DNA of 28,707 nt from positions 1 to 28,707 of the forward strand of contig JAEWFZ010000007.1 of the NCBI GenBank assembly GCA_023388535.1. Reading direction: 5' to 3'. Position numbers and translations under genes: made by a program. Of this stretch, positions 1 through 8,082 are shown in pieces. Below the pieces are notes generated by a model, which ran no database searches, had not been told where the DNA came from, and worked only from the letters and a program-made list of their open reading frames with translations. Every line of letters starts with the position of its first letter. Position 1 is the first letter of the stretch. This DNA is from Bacillota bacterium. GTDB lineage: Bacteria > Bacillota_I > Bacilli_A > Erysipelotrichales > Erysipelotrichaceae.

Positions 1-38
1 TCTTTCAAATTTAAAAATTCGATGATACTATTGTTCAT
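1..38 (-). CDS. 5' end of a probable ISL3-family transposase (runs off the window)
   Basis: Only the first 12 complete codons are present, reading MNNSIIEFLNLK on the minus strand. A strong AGGAGG ribosome site lies 7 bases upstream of the ATG (plus-strand 46-51). The short N-terminus, with an I-I-x-x-L-N-L-K pattern, resembles the start of ISL3-family transposases as I remember them. That is weak evidence because so little is visible. It could be another short-leader protein. The sequence beyond position 1 would decide. Confidence 0.45.
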   Translation of the reverse strand, partial: MNNSIIEFLNLK

Positions 39-86
39 GACAGAACCTCCTGATTTTTCTTTAAACTTAATCATAAAGGTTCTGTC
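39..86. repeat. Inverted repeat flanking the transposase leader
   Basis: A 10-bp perfect inverted repeat (GACAGAACCT at 39-48, AGGTTCTGTC at 77-86) encloses 28 bases and overlaps the ribosome site of the leftmost gene. In mRNA read from the minus strand it would hide the AGGAGG. It could limit transposase translation, be part of an IS end, or bind a protein. Function is inferred only. Confidence 0.4.
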
Positions 87-93
87 TTATAGA

Positions 94-156
94 TTTCTAA
101 AACTTCTTTATAGCTGACAAATTCAACTCAATTATTTTCTAAAACTTCTTTATAGC
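94..156. repeat. Two 21-bp direct repeats plus a third partial copy
   Basis: The 21-mer that starts TTTCTAAAAC and ends TTTATAGC occurs exactly at 94-114 and 136-156, a period of 42. A partial copy, ATTTCTAAAA, follows at 163-172. The copies lie between the transposase start and a plus-strand terminator. The period is too short for a normal CRISPR array. A subterminal transposase-binding region of the neighbouring IS, or remnants of a degenerate repeat array, are the alternatives. Confidence 0.5.
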
Positions 157-192
157 ACGGACATTTCTAAAAGAAAGTTAAATACACTTTAT

Positions 193-214
193 AAAAGCCT
201 TCGGGCTTTTTTTA
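193..214 (+). terminator. Intrinsic terminator with UUCG loop
   Basis: AAAAGCC and GGCTTTT pair across a C(TTCG)G tetraloop, followed directly by a T run. The orientation serves a plus-strand transcript, but no plus-strand gene is visible upstream in the window. It may therefore end a small RNA or be left over from a gene interrupted by the insertion element. Confidence 0.75.
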
Positions 215-235
215 TTTTTAACGGATATTTCCAAA

Positions 236-266
236 ATAAAAAGAGCTATCCAAGGGGACAGCTCTT
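236..266 (-). terminator. Terminator of the TraB-like gene
   Basis: AAGAGCT (241-247) pairs with AGCTCTT (260-266), with an inner TCC/GGA extension. Read on the minus strand the hairpin is followed by TTTTTATTTT. It lies 17 bases past the stop of the TraB-like gene. Confidence 0.75.
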
Positions 267-282
267 AACCAGATAAAGGCTA

Positions 283-1413
283 TTAGAAAAACTTACCTAT
301 TAAGTCTAACGAAAAGACAATAGTAACAATCGAAGAAAAACTGGAAGTCGTTATCATGACTAATAAAGTTCTTAAAATATTATTCTTAAGAGCGGTTTTG
401 ATATGCTTGATATCGTTATTTAAGGTTTCGAAATCTTTAACTGTTGGTGCCCTAAAGTAGGCTTCGCTAATCCCAGCAAACCAACCAACCGCAAACACAG
501 GATTCAAGGTCGATATTGGGGAGGAAAGAAAAGAAACCAAGACTGTAATCGGATGCGCCAAGGTAACCGTAGCGCCTAAAGCCGCTGCAACGGCGACCCA
601 AAACATCCACCAACCTAATGAAACCAAGCCACCTTGAAGCGAGTTAGCCGAAAGAAAGATGCCAAGCACAACCAGCAATGGAAAGAGCCAACCCAAAAGC
701 TTGCCCCAAGGAAATCCCTTTTTGATGGTAGTTAATTCTTGAGGATCGCGATAGGGTAATTCAAGATGCTTTTCAATTCCTGGACCATGGGCGGCGCCAA
801 CCACCGCAACTATCCGTTGACCAGGAGCTTTTTTGATGGAATTGGCCATATATTGATCGCGTTCATCGATCAGGATTCTAGCCACCGTTGGTAGAGAATC
901 GCTGATTTCTTTTAAAGCTTCTTCTAATAAATCGGCCTGTTTCAATTGTTCGATATCCGATTCATCGATCGAACTGTCTTCAAAGATTACGGAAAAAAGA
1001 CCAGCGACAATTTGATACTTTTCTTTAAGCCCTAAAAAAGACCAAATCCGTTTGAATGTGGTTTGAATTTCCCGGTCGATACAAACTATTTGAGCACCGA
1101 CTTCTTTAGCGGTTTCTACCGCTATTCGCATTTCATCGCCAACATTAGTTTCCAAATCTTTCGCAATCTTTTGTTGATAATTGGATAAAATATAATTGGT
1201 AACGACCATCCAAACTTTCTTTTCTTTAATGACATCAATTAATTTTAAAGACGAAAAATCTTGGGGATTAAAGAGATTATTTAAACGGCGTTCATCTAAC
1301 TCGATACAGACCGTATCTGGTTTAAGACGGCGGATGGTCTCTTCAACTTCAAGGACGGACGATTTCGAAACATGGGCGGTTTTAACTAAATGAATTTCTT
1401 TTTCTTGGTTCAT
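283..1413 (-). CDS. TraB/PrgY-family membrane protein
   Basis: A 376-aa protein with an N-terminal TraB domain: an early H-L-V-K-T-A-H-V-S stretch, then C-I-E-L-D-E-R-R near residues 37-44, and a G-A-A-H-G-P-G-I segment near residue 207. The C-terminal third has several hydrophobic helices (roughly 240-320 and 350-372). The architecture matches the TraB family, named after plasmid pheromone-shutdown proteins; a metalloprotease-like role has been proposed, but the chromosomal function is not settled. The ATG at 1413 has no Shine-Dalgarno sequence. An extended -10 (TGCTATAAT on the minus strand, 1429-1421) would place the transcript start within a base or two of the ATG, so the mRNA is probably leaderless. 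It is divergent from cdaA and ends at its own terminator. Confidence 0.85.
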   Translation of the reverse strand: MNQEKEIHLVKTAHVSKSSVLEVEETIRRLKPDTVCIELDERRLNNLFNPQDFSSLKLIDVIKEKKVWMVVTNYILSNYQQKIAKDLETNVGDEMRIAVETAKEVGAQIVCIDREIQTTFKRIWSFLGLKEKYQIVAGLFSVIFEDSSIDESDIEQLKQADLLEEALKEISDSLPTVARILIDERDQYMANSIKKAPGQRIVAVVGAAHGPGIEKHLELPYRDPQELTTIKKGFPWGKLLGWLFPLLVVLGIFLSANSLQGGLVSLGWWMFWVAVAAALGATVTLAHPITVLVSFLSSPISTLNPVFAVGWFAGISEAYFRAPTVKDFETLNNDIKHIKTALKNNILRTLLVMITTSSFSSIVTIVFSLDLIGKFF

Positions 1414-1420
1414 GGCTAGT

Positions 1421-1429
1421 ATTATAGCA
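1421..1429 (-). promoter_or_regulatory. Extended -10 promoter of the TraB-like gene
   Basis: The minus strand reads TGCTATAAT, a perfect extended -10. No good -35 is visible, as is usual for TGn promoters. The distance to the ATG predicts a leader of about one base. Confidence 0.65.
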
Positions 1430-1450
1430 TGGAATCCATAGCTTAAAGCA

Positions 1451-1459
1451 TGATATAAT
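1451..1459 (+). promoter_or_regulatory. Extended -10 promoter of the cdaA operon
   Basis: TGATATAAT, a TGn-TATAAT element, lies 11 bases before the GGAGGA ribosome site (1471-1476) of cdaA. The -35 region is poor. It points away from the TraB promoter, about 22 bases away. Confidence 0.65.
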
Positions 1460-1482
1460 TAAGCAAATAAGGAGGATAGACT

Positions 1483-2406
1483 GTGTTAATTGGATTTTTG
1501 TTGTTCAATTTGAATTTAGATTTTTTATCCTCAATCTTCGAATATTTTCGCGTAGTCTTAGATATTGGTATTGTTTGGCTGGTTCTTTTCTATATTTTAA
1601 AGATTTTTAGAAATAACTCGCGGACGATGCAGATTTTTAAAGGAATCGTTTTAATCATTATCATCAAGATAGTAGCCGATTTCTTAAAGTTAACGACGCT
1701 AAGTTTTTTACTGGATTGGGTCTTACAATGGGGGCCGCTCGCGGTGATTGTAATATTTCAACAAGAGATTCGTTCTTTACTGGAACGAATGGGAACTTCG
1801 CCGACCTATTCAAAATATGATTTATTAACCGGTGATGAAAAACAACATTTAATAAATGAAGTGGCTCAAGCCGTTACTGAATTAGCTGAAACCAAGACCG
1901 GCGCTTTAATCTCGTTTGAGCAAGGCGTCAGTTTAATCGATTATATCCGTAAAGCGACGCGTCTGGATTCTCAAGTTTCCAGCGAACTTTTACGTTCAAT
2001 TTTTGTGACGACAACCCCTTTACATGATGGTGGGGTTATCATCCAAGGTAATAAGATTGCTTGTGCTTCAGCCTTTTATGAACCGACCAGCATGGAGATG
2101 CCAGCCCGATTTGGAGCGCGCCACCGAGCGGCGGTGGGATTATCGGAAGTTAGTGATGCGATTACGATCGTGGTCTCTGAAGAAACTGGTTCAGTTTCGA
2201 TCGCTCAACATGGTAAACTGACCGTGGTTAATATCGAAGGTCTTAAAGAATACTTAATGAATTCCTTTGATATGATGTCGACACCAGCTAGCGATACCAG
2301 CAATTTAGAAAAGAAATTTAGCTACGAAGATCGAACTAATGTATCGTTTACGGACATCGTAAAAGATAAAGTTCGTAAAGGGAAGAAAGGAACTAAAGAT
2401 GAGTAA
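1483..2406 (+). CDS. cdaA: Diadenylate cyclase CdaA (c-di-AMP synthase)
   Basis: A 307-aa membrane enzyme that condenses two ATP into c-di-AMP. Three hydrophobic segments fill about residues 1-90, followed by a cytoplasmic DAC domain. The R-H-R motif is intact (R213-H214-R215). The catalytic DGA motif reads D182-G183-G184, so its Ala is replaced by Gly; the neighbouring T-P-L-H is kept. The start is GTG with GGAGGA 6 bases upstream; no better ATG lies nearby. It overlaps cdaR by 8 bases, and the order cdaA-cdaR-glmM is the classic Firmicutes arrangement in which CdaR and GlmM bind and modulate the cyclase. In this group c-di-AMP controls potassium and osmolyte transport and wall stability. 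Confidence 0.95.
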   Translation: MLIGFLLFNLNLDFLSSIFEYFRVVLDIGIVWLVLFYILKIFRNNSRTMQIFKGIVLIIIIKIVADFLKLTTLSFLLDWVLQWGPLAVIVIFQQEIRSLLERMGTSPTYSKYDLLTGDEKQHLINEVAQAVTELAETKTGALISFEQGVSLIDYIRKATRLDSQVSSELLRSIFVTTTPLHDGGVIIQGNKIACASAFYEPTSMEMPARFGARHRAAVGLSEVSDAITIVVSEETGSVSIAQHGKLTVVNIEGLKEYLMNSFDMMSTPASDTSNLEKKFSYEDRTNVSFTDIVKDKVRKGKKGTKDE

Positions 2407-3715
2407 ACGTAGAGAAACGCGAGATCAAATAAAAAAACAATCTCAAAAAGCTTCGAAACGTTTTGAGAAAGCCTTAGTGCGGTTTATGCGGGCGATTTCT
2501 TCAGGGATTGATAATCTTCTTTTTACTCGTCGCTGGACGTTCTTTATTTCGCTTTTAATCACGATTATTGTTTTCTTATGGGTGCGTTCTTCATCGAATT
2601 TAGCCATGAATATCCGTTCGAATTTTACCGATGAAGCGGTCTCAGTGCGGGTAGTTGCGTCTCAGGAAATCTATGAAATTACCGGAATTCCCAAAACCGT
2701 TCAAGCCATGGTTTCAGGGACTATGGTCGATGTAACTACGACCCGTAATCAGAAAGATTATCGAGTCTTAGCCGACTTGACCGGATTGGATGCTGGTACC
2801 CATACCGTTAAATTAAAGGCAGAAGGTTTTTCACCAAACGTTACCGTATTCTTAAATCCAAGCGATGTTAAGGTAACTATCCGTGAAAAAATGTCTCAAA
2901 ACTTTTTATTGAATTACGAGTTTATTAACACCAATCGTTTGGACGCGCAATATGTTTTAGGGGTTCCCGTATTAGAGCATCAAGAAGTAACCGTACGCGC
3001 TTCACAAGCCAGTTTAAACGAAATTGCTAGCGTAAAAGCCCTAATTGATGTCACCGATAAAGTGGAGTCTTTCTCAAGTCAAGCGCGGGTTGTTGCTTAC
3101 AATCAACAAGGACAACAAATGGATATTGACATCATTCCCAATATGGTCAATGTCAACGTCGATATTAGTTCACCAAGCAAACAAGTTCCGTTTTTAATGA
3201 AACTTGTCGGGGAGATTCCAAACCACAAAGCCATCAATACCTTAGAAATGGATCGAAAAGAAATCACTCTCTATGGTCCGGAGAACGTTCTCATTGGGAT
3301 TAACGGCATCGAATTACCGATTAACGCTGCGGGTTTGACGGAAGATGGTTCTTTTGTTCATACAATTAATTTACCAAATGGCGTTCGTAAAGCCGATCTT
3401 AATCGCGTGGAAATTAACTATACCTTAGGAGATAAAATCACAACAAAAATTGAAGATGTGGTAGTTTTTGTTGAGAACAATCCTCAAGGCCATCAGGTGG
3501 TACTAGCAAACTCAAATAAATTATTAGCCAATATTGAAGTTACTGGCACACAGACTCAGATCGATGCCATGGAATTAGGCCAAGTCAGAGTCTATATTGA
3601 CGTTAATAAATTAGAGGTTGGAAAACATAAAGTTCCAATTCAGATAAGTTCACCTTATCCACTATTAACCATCAAACCAGTGACTGAAGAAGTTGAGATA
3701 GAAATTAAAAAGTAG
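2399..3715 (+). CDS. cdaR: CdaA regulator CdaR (YbbR repeat protein)
   Basis: A 438-aa protein with a basic cytoplasmic N-terminus, a single membrane anchor at about residues 46-62, and an extracytoplasmic part of repeated beta-rich YbbR domains. A recurring pattern of Val-rich strands followed by N-x-x-x-V-x-V is visible at roughly 150-residue intervals. The family binds CdaA and modulates c-di-AMP output. The ATG sits inside the cdaA 3' end (8-base overlap), so translation is probably coupled. The C-terminus finishes in E-V-E-I-E-I-K-K, a normal YbbR strand end, so the gene looks complete. Confidence 0.92.
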   Translation: MSKRRETRDQIKKQSQKASKRFEKALVRFMRAISSGIDNLLFTRRWTFFISLLITIIVFLWVRSSSNLAMNIRSNFTDEAVSVRVVASQEIYEITGIPKTVQAMVSGTMVDVTTTRNQKDYRVLADLTGLDAGTHTVKLKAEGFSPNVTVFLNPSDVKVTIREKMSQNFLLNYEFINTNRLDAQYVLGVPVLEHQEVTVRASQASLNEIASVKALIDVTDKVESFSSQARVVAYNQQGQQMDIDIIPNMVNVNVDISSPSKQVPFLMKLVGEIPNHKAINTLEMDRKEITLYGPENVLIGINGIELPINAAGLTEDGSFVHTINLPNGVRKADLNRVEINYTLGDKITTKIEDVVVFVENNPQGHQVVLANSNKLLANIEVTGTQTQIDAMELGQVRVYIDVNKLEVGKHKVPIQISSPYPLLTIKPVTEEVEIEIKK

Positions 3716-3727
3716 AGGAGAAAACGG

Positions 3728-5065
3728 ATGAAATATTTTGGTACCGACGGCTTTCGAGGGAAAGTCAATCAAGGATTAACAGCGAACCAAGCTTTTCAAG
3801 TAGGGGAAGCCTATGGTTCCTACTTATATCGTAATTTTAAACATCCTAAAGTATATATTGGAAAAGATACCCGCCTTTCTGGTTCCATGTTAGAAGCCGC
3901 CTTAGCTTCTGGTTTGAGTAGTCAAGGGGTGGATTGTCATTTATTAGGAATTTGTTCAACCCCGATGGTTTCGTATCTAACCGAATCATCTTCAGAATTT
4001 TCGGGCGCGGTGATGATTTCAGCTAGCCATAATCCTTATACCGATAATGGTATTAAACTATTTTCAGATTCTGGCGATAAGCTAAGTGCAGAGGTTGAAG
4101 AGGAAATTGAAGCTTACTTAAATAAGAAGGTCCAACTAGAAACTTTGGATGGCTCCTTAATTGGTAAAGTTGAAACCGATGAAGTAGGTTTAGTTCGTTA
4201 TTTGGAACATCTCAGCTGTTCCTTTAACATGGACTTGAGTGATTATAAAATTGTCTTAGATTGTGCCAATGGTTCAGCGGTAGCGACGGCTAAAAAAGCC
4301 TTTGAGCGCTTTAATGCTAAACCTCTGGTCATCCATGATCAACCGGACGGTTTAAATATCAACAGAGATTGTGGTTCTACCCATCCAAAATCTTTACAAG
4401 AGCAGGTTCAAAAACATAAAGCAGACATTGGTTTTGCTTTTGATGGCGATGCTGATCGCGTCATCTTGGTGGACGGTAATGGTAATGAGTTAAATGGCGA
4501 CCACATTTTGTATGTTATTAGCCAGTATCTTAAATCGAAAGAACGTTTGGACAACAATGTAGTCATTGGTACAGTGATGGCTAATTTAGGCTTAATCAAA
4601 GCTTTCAAAAAGGAAGATACGAACTTTATAGCTACCGATGTTGGTGATAAAAACGTAGCGTTAGGTTTAGAAGCTAATAAAGGAATATTAGGTGGAGAAC
4701 AATCTGGACACATTATTTTAAAGCGTTTTGCTAGTACCGGCGACGGTGTCTTAGCGGCGCTTAAACTAATGTCGATCATGTATGAGACCGGTAAAACCAT
4801 TGAAGAGTTATCAAAAGGTTTAACCATTTATCCACAACGATTAATCAATACGCCAGTAAAAAACAAACATCAAGTTTTAGAAAACAAGGCCATAACGGAT
4901 TATATCAACGAGATTCAAGCGTCTATCGAGGACGAAGGCCGTATCTTAGTTAGACCTTCAGGTACTGAACCAATTATTCGAGTCATGGTCGAAGCTGAAA
5001 CTCAGGAGCGTTGCGATGAGCTTTGTCAAATGGTGGTTGATTTTATTCAAAAGCACGAAGCGTAA
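3728..5065 (+). CDS. glmM: Phosphoglucosamine mutase GlmM
   Basis: A 445-aa enzyme that converts glucosamine-6-phosphate to glucosamine-1-phosphate on the way to UDP-GlcNAc and peptidoglycan. The active-site serine loop I-S-A-S-H-N-P lies at residues 97-103, with S100 as the expected phosphoserine. The metal loop D-G-D-A-D-R is near residue 240, the G-G-E-Q-S-G-H sugar loop near 322, and the phosphate loop R-P-S-G-T-E-P near 415. Length is typical for the family. GAGGAG just upstream is a good ribosome site. In related bacteria GlmM binds CdaA and inhibits it, which ties wall precursor supply to c-di-AMP. Confidence 0.97.
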   Translation: MKYFGTDGFRGKVNQGLTANQAFQVGEAYGSYLYRNFKHPKVYIGKDTRLSGSMLEAALASGLSSQGVDCHLLGICSTPMVSYLTESSSEFSGAVMISASHNPYTDNGIKLFSDSGDKLSAEVEEEIEAYLNKKVQLETLDGSLIGKVETDEVGLVRYLEHLSCSFNMDLSDYKIVLDCANGSAVATAKKAFERFNAKPLVIHDQPDGLNINRDCGSTHPKSLQEQVQKHKADIGFAFDGDADRVILVDGNGNELNGDHILYVISQYLKSKERLDNNVVIGTVMANLGLIKAFKKEDTNFIATDVGDKNVALGLEANKGILGGEQSGHIILKRFASTGDGVLAALKLMSIMYETGKTIEELSKGLTIYPQRLINTPVKNKHQVLENKAITDYINEIQASIEDEGRILVRPSGTEPIIRVMVEAETQERCDELCQMVVDFIQKHEA

Positions 5066-5083
5066 TGAAAGAGAGCTGGTTTT

Positions 5084-5743
5084 ATGAAACAAGTTATCAA
5101 CGTCGTCGAAGATGAGAAAGATTTAAATAACATTGTCTCATCCTATCTAAGAAAAGAAGGATATGAAGTCAATAGTTACTATACCTATGCCGAAGCGATT
5201 GCCCATTTAGAAGATCCGGAAGTCAATTTATGGATTTTAGATATTATGCTCGGCGATGATAGTGGCTATGATTTAATCGAAAAGATTAAAGAAATCAATC
5301 CTAATATGCCGGTAGTTTTCATGTCCGCTCGGGACAAAGATTTCGATCGCATTATCGGTTTAGAAAAAGGCAGTGATGACTACATCGCTAAACCATTTAA
5401 AGTTCGTGAATTGGTTTTACGGGTTAATAATCTACTCAAACGGGCGTATCGAATGACCACTTCGCGCCATAGCGTGGATGGTTATGAAATCGATGATATC
5501 CAAAGAAAAGTATACTTTGGTGAAGAAGAGATTGAGTTAACTACGAAGGAATTTGAGTTATTAATTATGTTTGTTAAAAAGCCAGGGGTGGCTTTTGATC
5601 GCGAGTATATCTTATCCGAAGTATGGGGTGAAGATTACTTTGGTTCTGATCGTGTGGTCGACGATACCTTACGTCGCTTACGCAAGAAGCTTCCAGAATT
5701 AAATATCCATACCATTTATGGATTTGGGTATCGGCTCGGTTAA
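5084..5743 (+). CDS. OmpR-family response regulator
   Basis: A 219-aa two-domain regulator. The receiver domain (about 1-118) has the acidic pair E9-D10, phospho-acceptor D53, S81 and K103, all in standard places. A winged-helix DNA-binding domain fills about 125-219, with the usual E-L-T-T-K-E-F-E-L-L start and an R-R-L-R-K-K-L recognition region. The stop overlaps the kinase start as TAATG, so the two form a coupled pair. It follows glmM by 18 bases with no terminator, which suggests cotranscription with the c-di-AMP/wall genes. The target genes cannot be read from the sequence. Confidence 0.93.
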   Translation: MKQVINVVEDEKDLNNIVSSYLRKEGYEVNSYYTYAEAIAHLEDPEVNLWILDIMLGDDSGYDLIEKIKEINPNMPVVFMSARDKDFDRIIGLEKGSDDYIAKPFKVRELVLRVNNLLKRAYRMTTSRHSVDGYEIDDIQRKVYFGEEEIELTTKEFELLIMFVKKPGVAFDREYILSEVWGEDYFGSDRVVDDTLRRLRKKLPELNIHTIYGFGYRLG

Positions 5744-7122
5744 TGTTTAAAGCGTTTCTTCAAAAAGTTCGTAAACTATCCCTTGGAGAACAATTCTTTT
5801 CGATTATTTTAATCGTCTTTTTTGCGGTGTCCGTGGCGACTTTAGTTTTGGTTAATACTCAAATTGATGAATTTGTTAATACCCAAATGTATGAAATTAT
5901 TGATCGTTCGCAACAAGTAGTTTTACATGGTGATTTATTAAAAAATCCAGAAAGCAAGAAAGAATTCGGTTATATTGATCCTAATATAACTCATTATTTA
6001 TTCTATGGAAATCAAGCTTTTATTACTAATGCTCCGGAAAATCCAAGCACCGCTCTGGTAACCGAACTACGCAATCAAGTAAAACTTCAAAAAGTTCCAC
6101 AAGCAAATTATAAGTTACCGGCTGAACTTGGTTCGCGTTTATATACCATAACCAGAGTCAATGAATCGACCCATTTAGTATCAACGATTTCGGTTTCCTA
6201 TCAAAACTCTTTTCGTGACATTTTACTAAAGACGGTTATTTGGATACTGATAATATTATTAGGCATTAATTTGATGGTCTTATTCTTGTGGGTGTTTTCT
6301 CTAATAAAACCATTAGTCGATATCAAAGACTATTTAAGAGGTGTTGGTAAACATCAATTTAATAATTTAGATTTAAATCGCGAAGATGATATTGGAGAAC
6401 TAGCCCGGGCAGTAGTTGATATGGAAGAGGAAATCACCCGCCAGGAACAAATTAAGATGGAAATGGTCCATAATATTTCCCATGATTTGAAAACGCCAAT
6501 TACCGCCATTAAAACCTATTCGGAGTCGATAAAAGATGGCATTTATCCTTATGGAACCCTAGAAGCCTCGGTCGACGTTATCTTGGATAATGCGGAACGC
6601 TTGGAACGGAAAGCGGAGTCTTTACTCTTAATCAATCGAATCGATGCCTCCGAAGATCAACCGTTAAAGATTGTTGATGTTGATATGCAGGACGTGGTTT
6701 CGAAATCTATCTTATCCTTGGTCGTGGTTCGTCCAGAAATTCAATTAAAAACTAATACTCGTAATATACATCTACCGGGCGATTATGAAGCTTGGCGGGT
6801 CATTGTGGAGAATCTGTTGGACAATGCCTTACGGTATGCACAGAGCATCATTGTCGTTACCGTCGATGAGAATGGTTTGTATGTTTATAACGATGGTTCC
6901 GTGTTGGATGATAAAAATATCGCGGCCTTGTTTAGGGCTTATGAGAAGGGCAATGATGGTAAATTTGGTTTAGGTTTATCGATTGTCGATCGCTTGGCTC
7001 GTAAGATGGGCTATATTGCGAGAGCTCAAAACGCTCGTGGTGGCGTCATCTTTTCTGTAGAACGTGGGGTAGCGGTCGATAAAGTTCGACGACCAAGACG
7101 ACGTTCAGGATTTTATAAATAA
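5743..7122 (+). CDS. Sensor histidine kinase
   Basis: A 459-aa membrane kinase. TM1 spans about residues 18-37, followed by an extracytoplasmic sensor region to about 163, TM2 about 165-187, and a HAMP linker to about 235. The HisKA box reads H-N-I-S-H-D-L-K-T-P with phospho-acceptor H247. The ATPase domain has an N box (N-L-L-D-N-A-L-R-Y) and a G-L-G-L G2 box, with a reduced N-D-G-S in place of the DxGxG box, a form I have seen in other Firmicutes kinases. It overlaps the regulator stop by one base. The signal is unknown; the position after glmM suggests envelope sensing, which is inference. Confidence 0.92.
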   Translation: MFKAFLQKVRKLSLGEQFFSIILIVFFAVSVATLVLVNTQIDEFVNTQMYEIIDRSQQVVLHGDLLKNPESKKEFGYIDPNITHYLFYGNQAFITNAPENPSTALVTELRNQVKLQKVPQANYKLPAELGSRLYTITRVNESTHLVSTISVSYQNSFRDILLKTVIWILIILLGINLMVLFLWVFSLIKPLVDIKDYLRGVGKHQFNNLDLNREDDIGELARAVVDMEEEITRQEQIKMEMVHNISHDLKTPITAIKTYSESIKDGIYPYGTLEASVDVILDNAERLERKAESLLLINRIDASEDQPLKIVDVDMQDVVSKSILSLVVVRPEIQLKTNTRNIHLPGDYEAWRVIVENLLDNALRYAQSIIVVTVDENGLYVYNDGSVLDDKNIAALFRAYEKGNDGKFGLGLSIVDRLARKMGYIARAQNARGGVIFSVERGVAVDKVRRPRRRSGFYK

Positions 7123-7128
7123 CAAAAG

Positions 7129-7164
7129 ACCTCCCGCTTCATCTGAGATTGGGAGGTTATTATT
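7129..7164. terminator. Weak hairpin between convergent genes
   Basis: ACCTCCC (7129-7135) pairs with GGGAGGT (7151-7157) around a 15-base loop. A TTATTATTT stretch follows on the plus strand and a short TTTT on the minus strand. It could terminate both the kinase operon and the opposite gene, but neither T tract is strong. Confidence 0.45.
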
Positions 7165-7186
7165 TGTAATGGAACTTGTGTAGCAA

Positions 7187-7938
7187 TTACTCGAAAGTTT
7201 TGTCTAGCGAAGTAAAATAACCTACGTTGTCAATGATGACAAACAATTGATTGGTTTCAACAAGTTCAAGGTAATGGATATTATAGGTTTTGCTTGGTGT
7301 AGTCAGATCGATTGATTTTGCTTTGTCACGAGCGACATCAATTCCGCCTGCTAGATACAAAGACCCAATTAAATCAGACGTTTTTTCATCGCTATTTAAA
7401 TATAAATCTAGAGGCGCACTATAGGAACTTTCAAGTTGTGGATTTATTTGAGCATTACCGAAAAGTTTAATTGAAAAGTCACCATTAGCAATTTTTTCTA
7501 AGAACAAAGTGACTAATTGACCTTTCTTTAAGGACGTTTTATAGGGATAGACAGTTAGTTCGTATACTTTATTGTTTTTCATGGCAATTGGTTCAACGAT
7601 TTTCATCCTTGAATCGACTATCGCATGTTCTTCGCCTTTAATAATCTTTTTTATATTTACTAGACGATGGACATAGGAGTCGCGATAATGAACCGGTACA
7701 ATACCTTCAGATTCGACTAAGACACTATTTTGTTCGGTTAAATCATCTAAAACTTCTACTTCAATTATTAAGTCTGAGCTATCTACGATTTGTTTTGGAG
7801 TTTGATAATTAACAAAGGCTTCGCTTTTGATGATTTCCGGTTCTTTGACCGGTTTTTTATTGAATAAAAAAAAGCGATGGTAAGAATCAAAATTGATACA
7901 ATCGAAATAACAATAGTTTTGTTTTTATTCATTATCAT
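7187..7938 (-). pseudogene. Membrane-anchored protein of unknown function, frameshifted in a T8 tract
   Basis: Two reading frames together make one gene. From ATG 7938 (or 7932) the minus strand encodes a start of the form M-N-K-N-K-T-I-V-I-S followed by a hydrophobic segment, a signal anchor. A run of eight T (plus-strand A at 7866-7873) then puts it out of frame. The other frame is open from 7924 to the stop at 7187. Adding one T would join them into about 250 aa: anchor, then K-P-V-K-E-P-E and a soluble domain. The longest intact ATG frame (ATG at 7606) covers only the last 139 residues. I do not recognise the family. No lipobox Cys is visible. The break may be a real mutation, a phase-variable tract, slippage-dependent expression, or a sequencing error. 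Confidence 0.65.
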
Positions 7939-8082
7939 GAATCTCACTTTCTTACTAATGATTAAAGCTCGTATTTTGGGTTAGGTAAAATTGTCAATCT
8001 CTTACTACCATGAAAGTCATTATAGTTATAATAGATAATTGATTAACGATTGTCAAAGCATTCTTAGATTTTGATTTGTGTA

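Noticed and set aside
94..172. CRISPR array end or tracrRNA gene
   Set aside because: The shared unit is only 21 bases, the periods are 42 and about 28, there is no third full copy, and no cas gene lies in the window. The terminator is compatible with a small RNA but the anti-repeat cannot be found.
4408..4827. Minus-strand 139-aa frame opposite glmM
   Set aside because: It lies wholly inside the conserved glmM frame with no ribosome site and no recognisable motif; it is a shadow of glmM codons.
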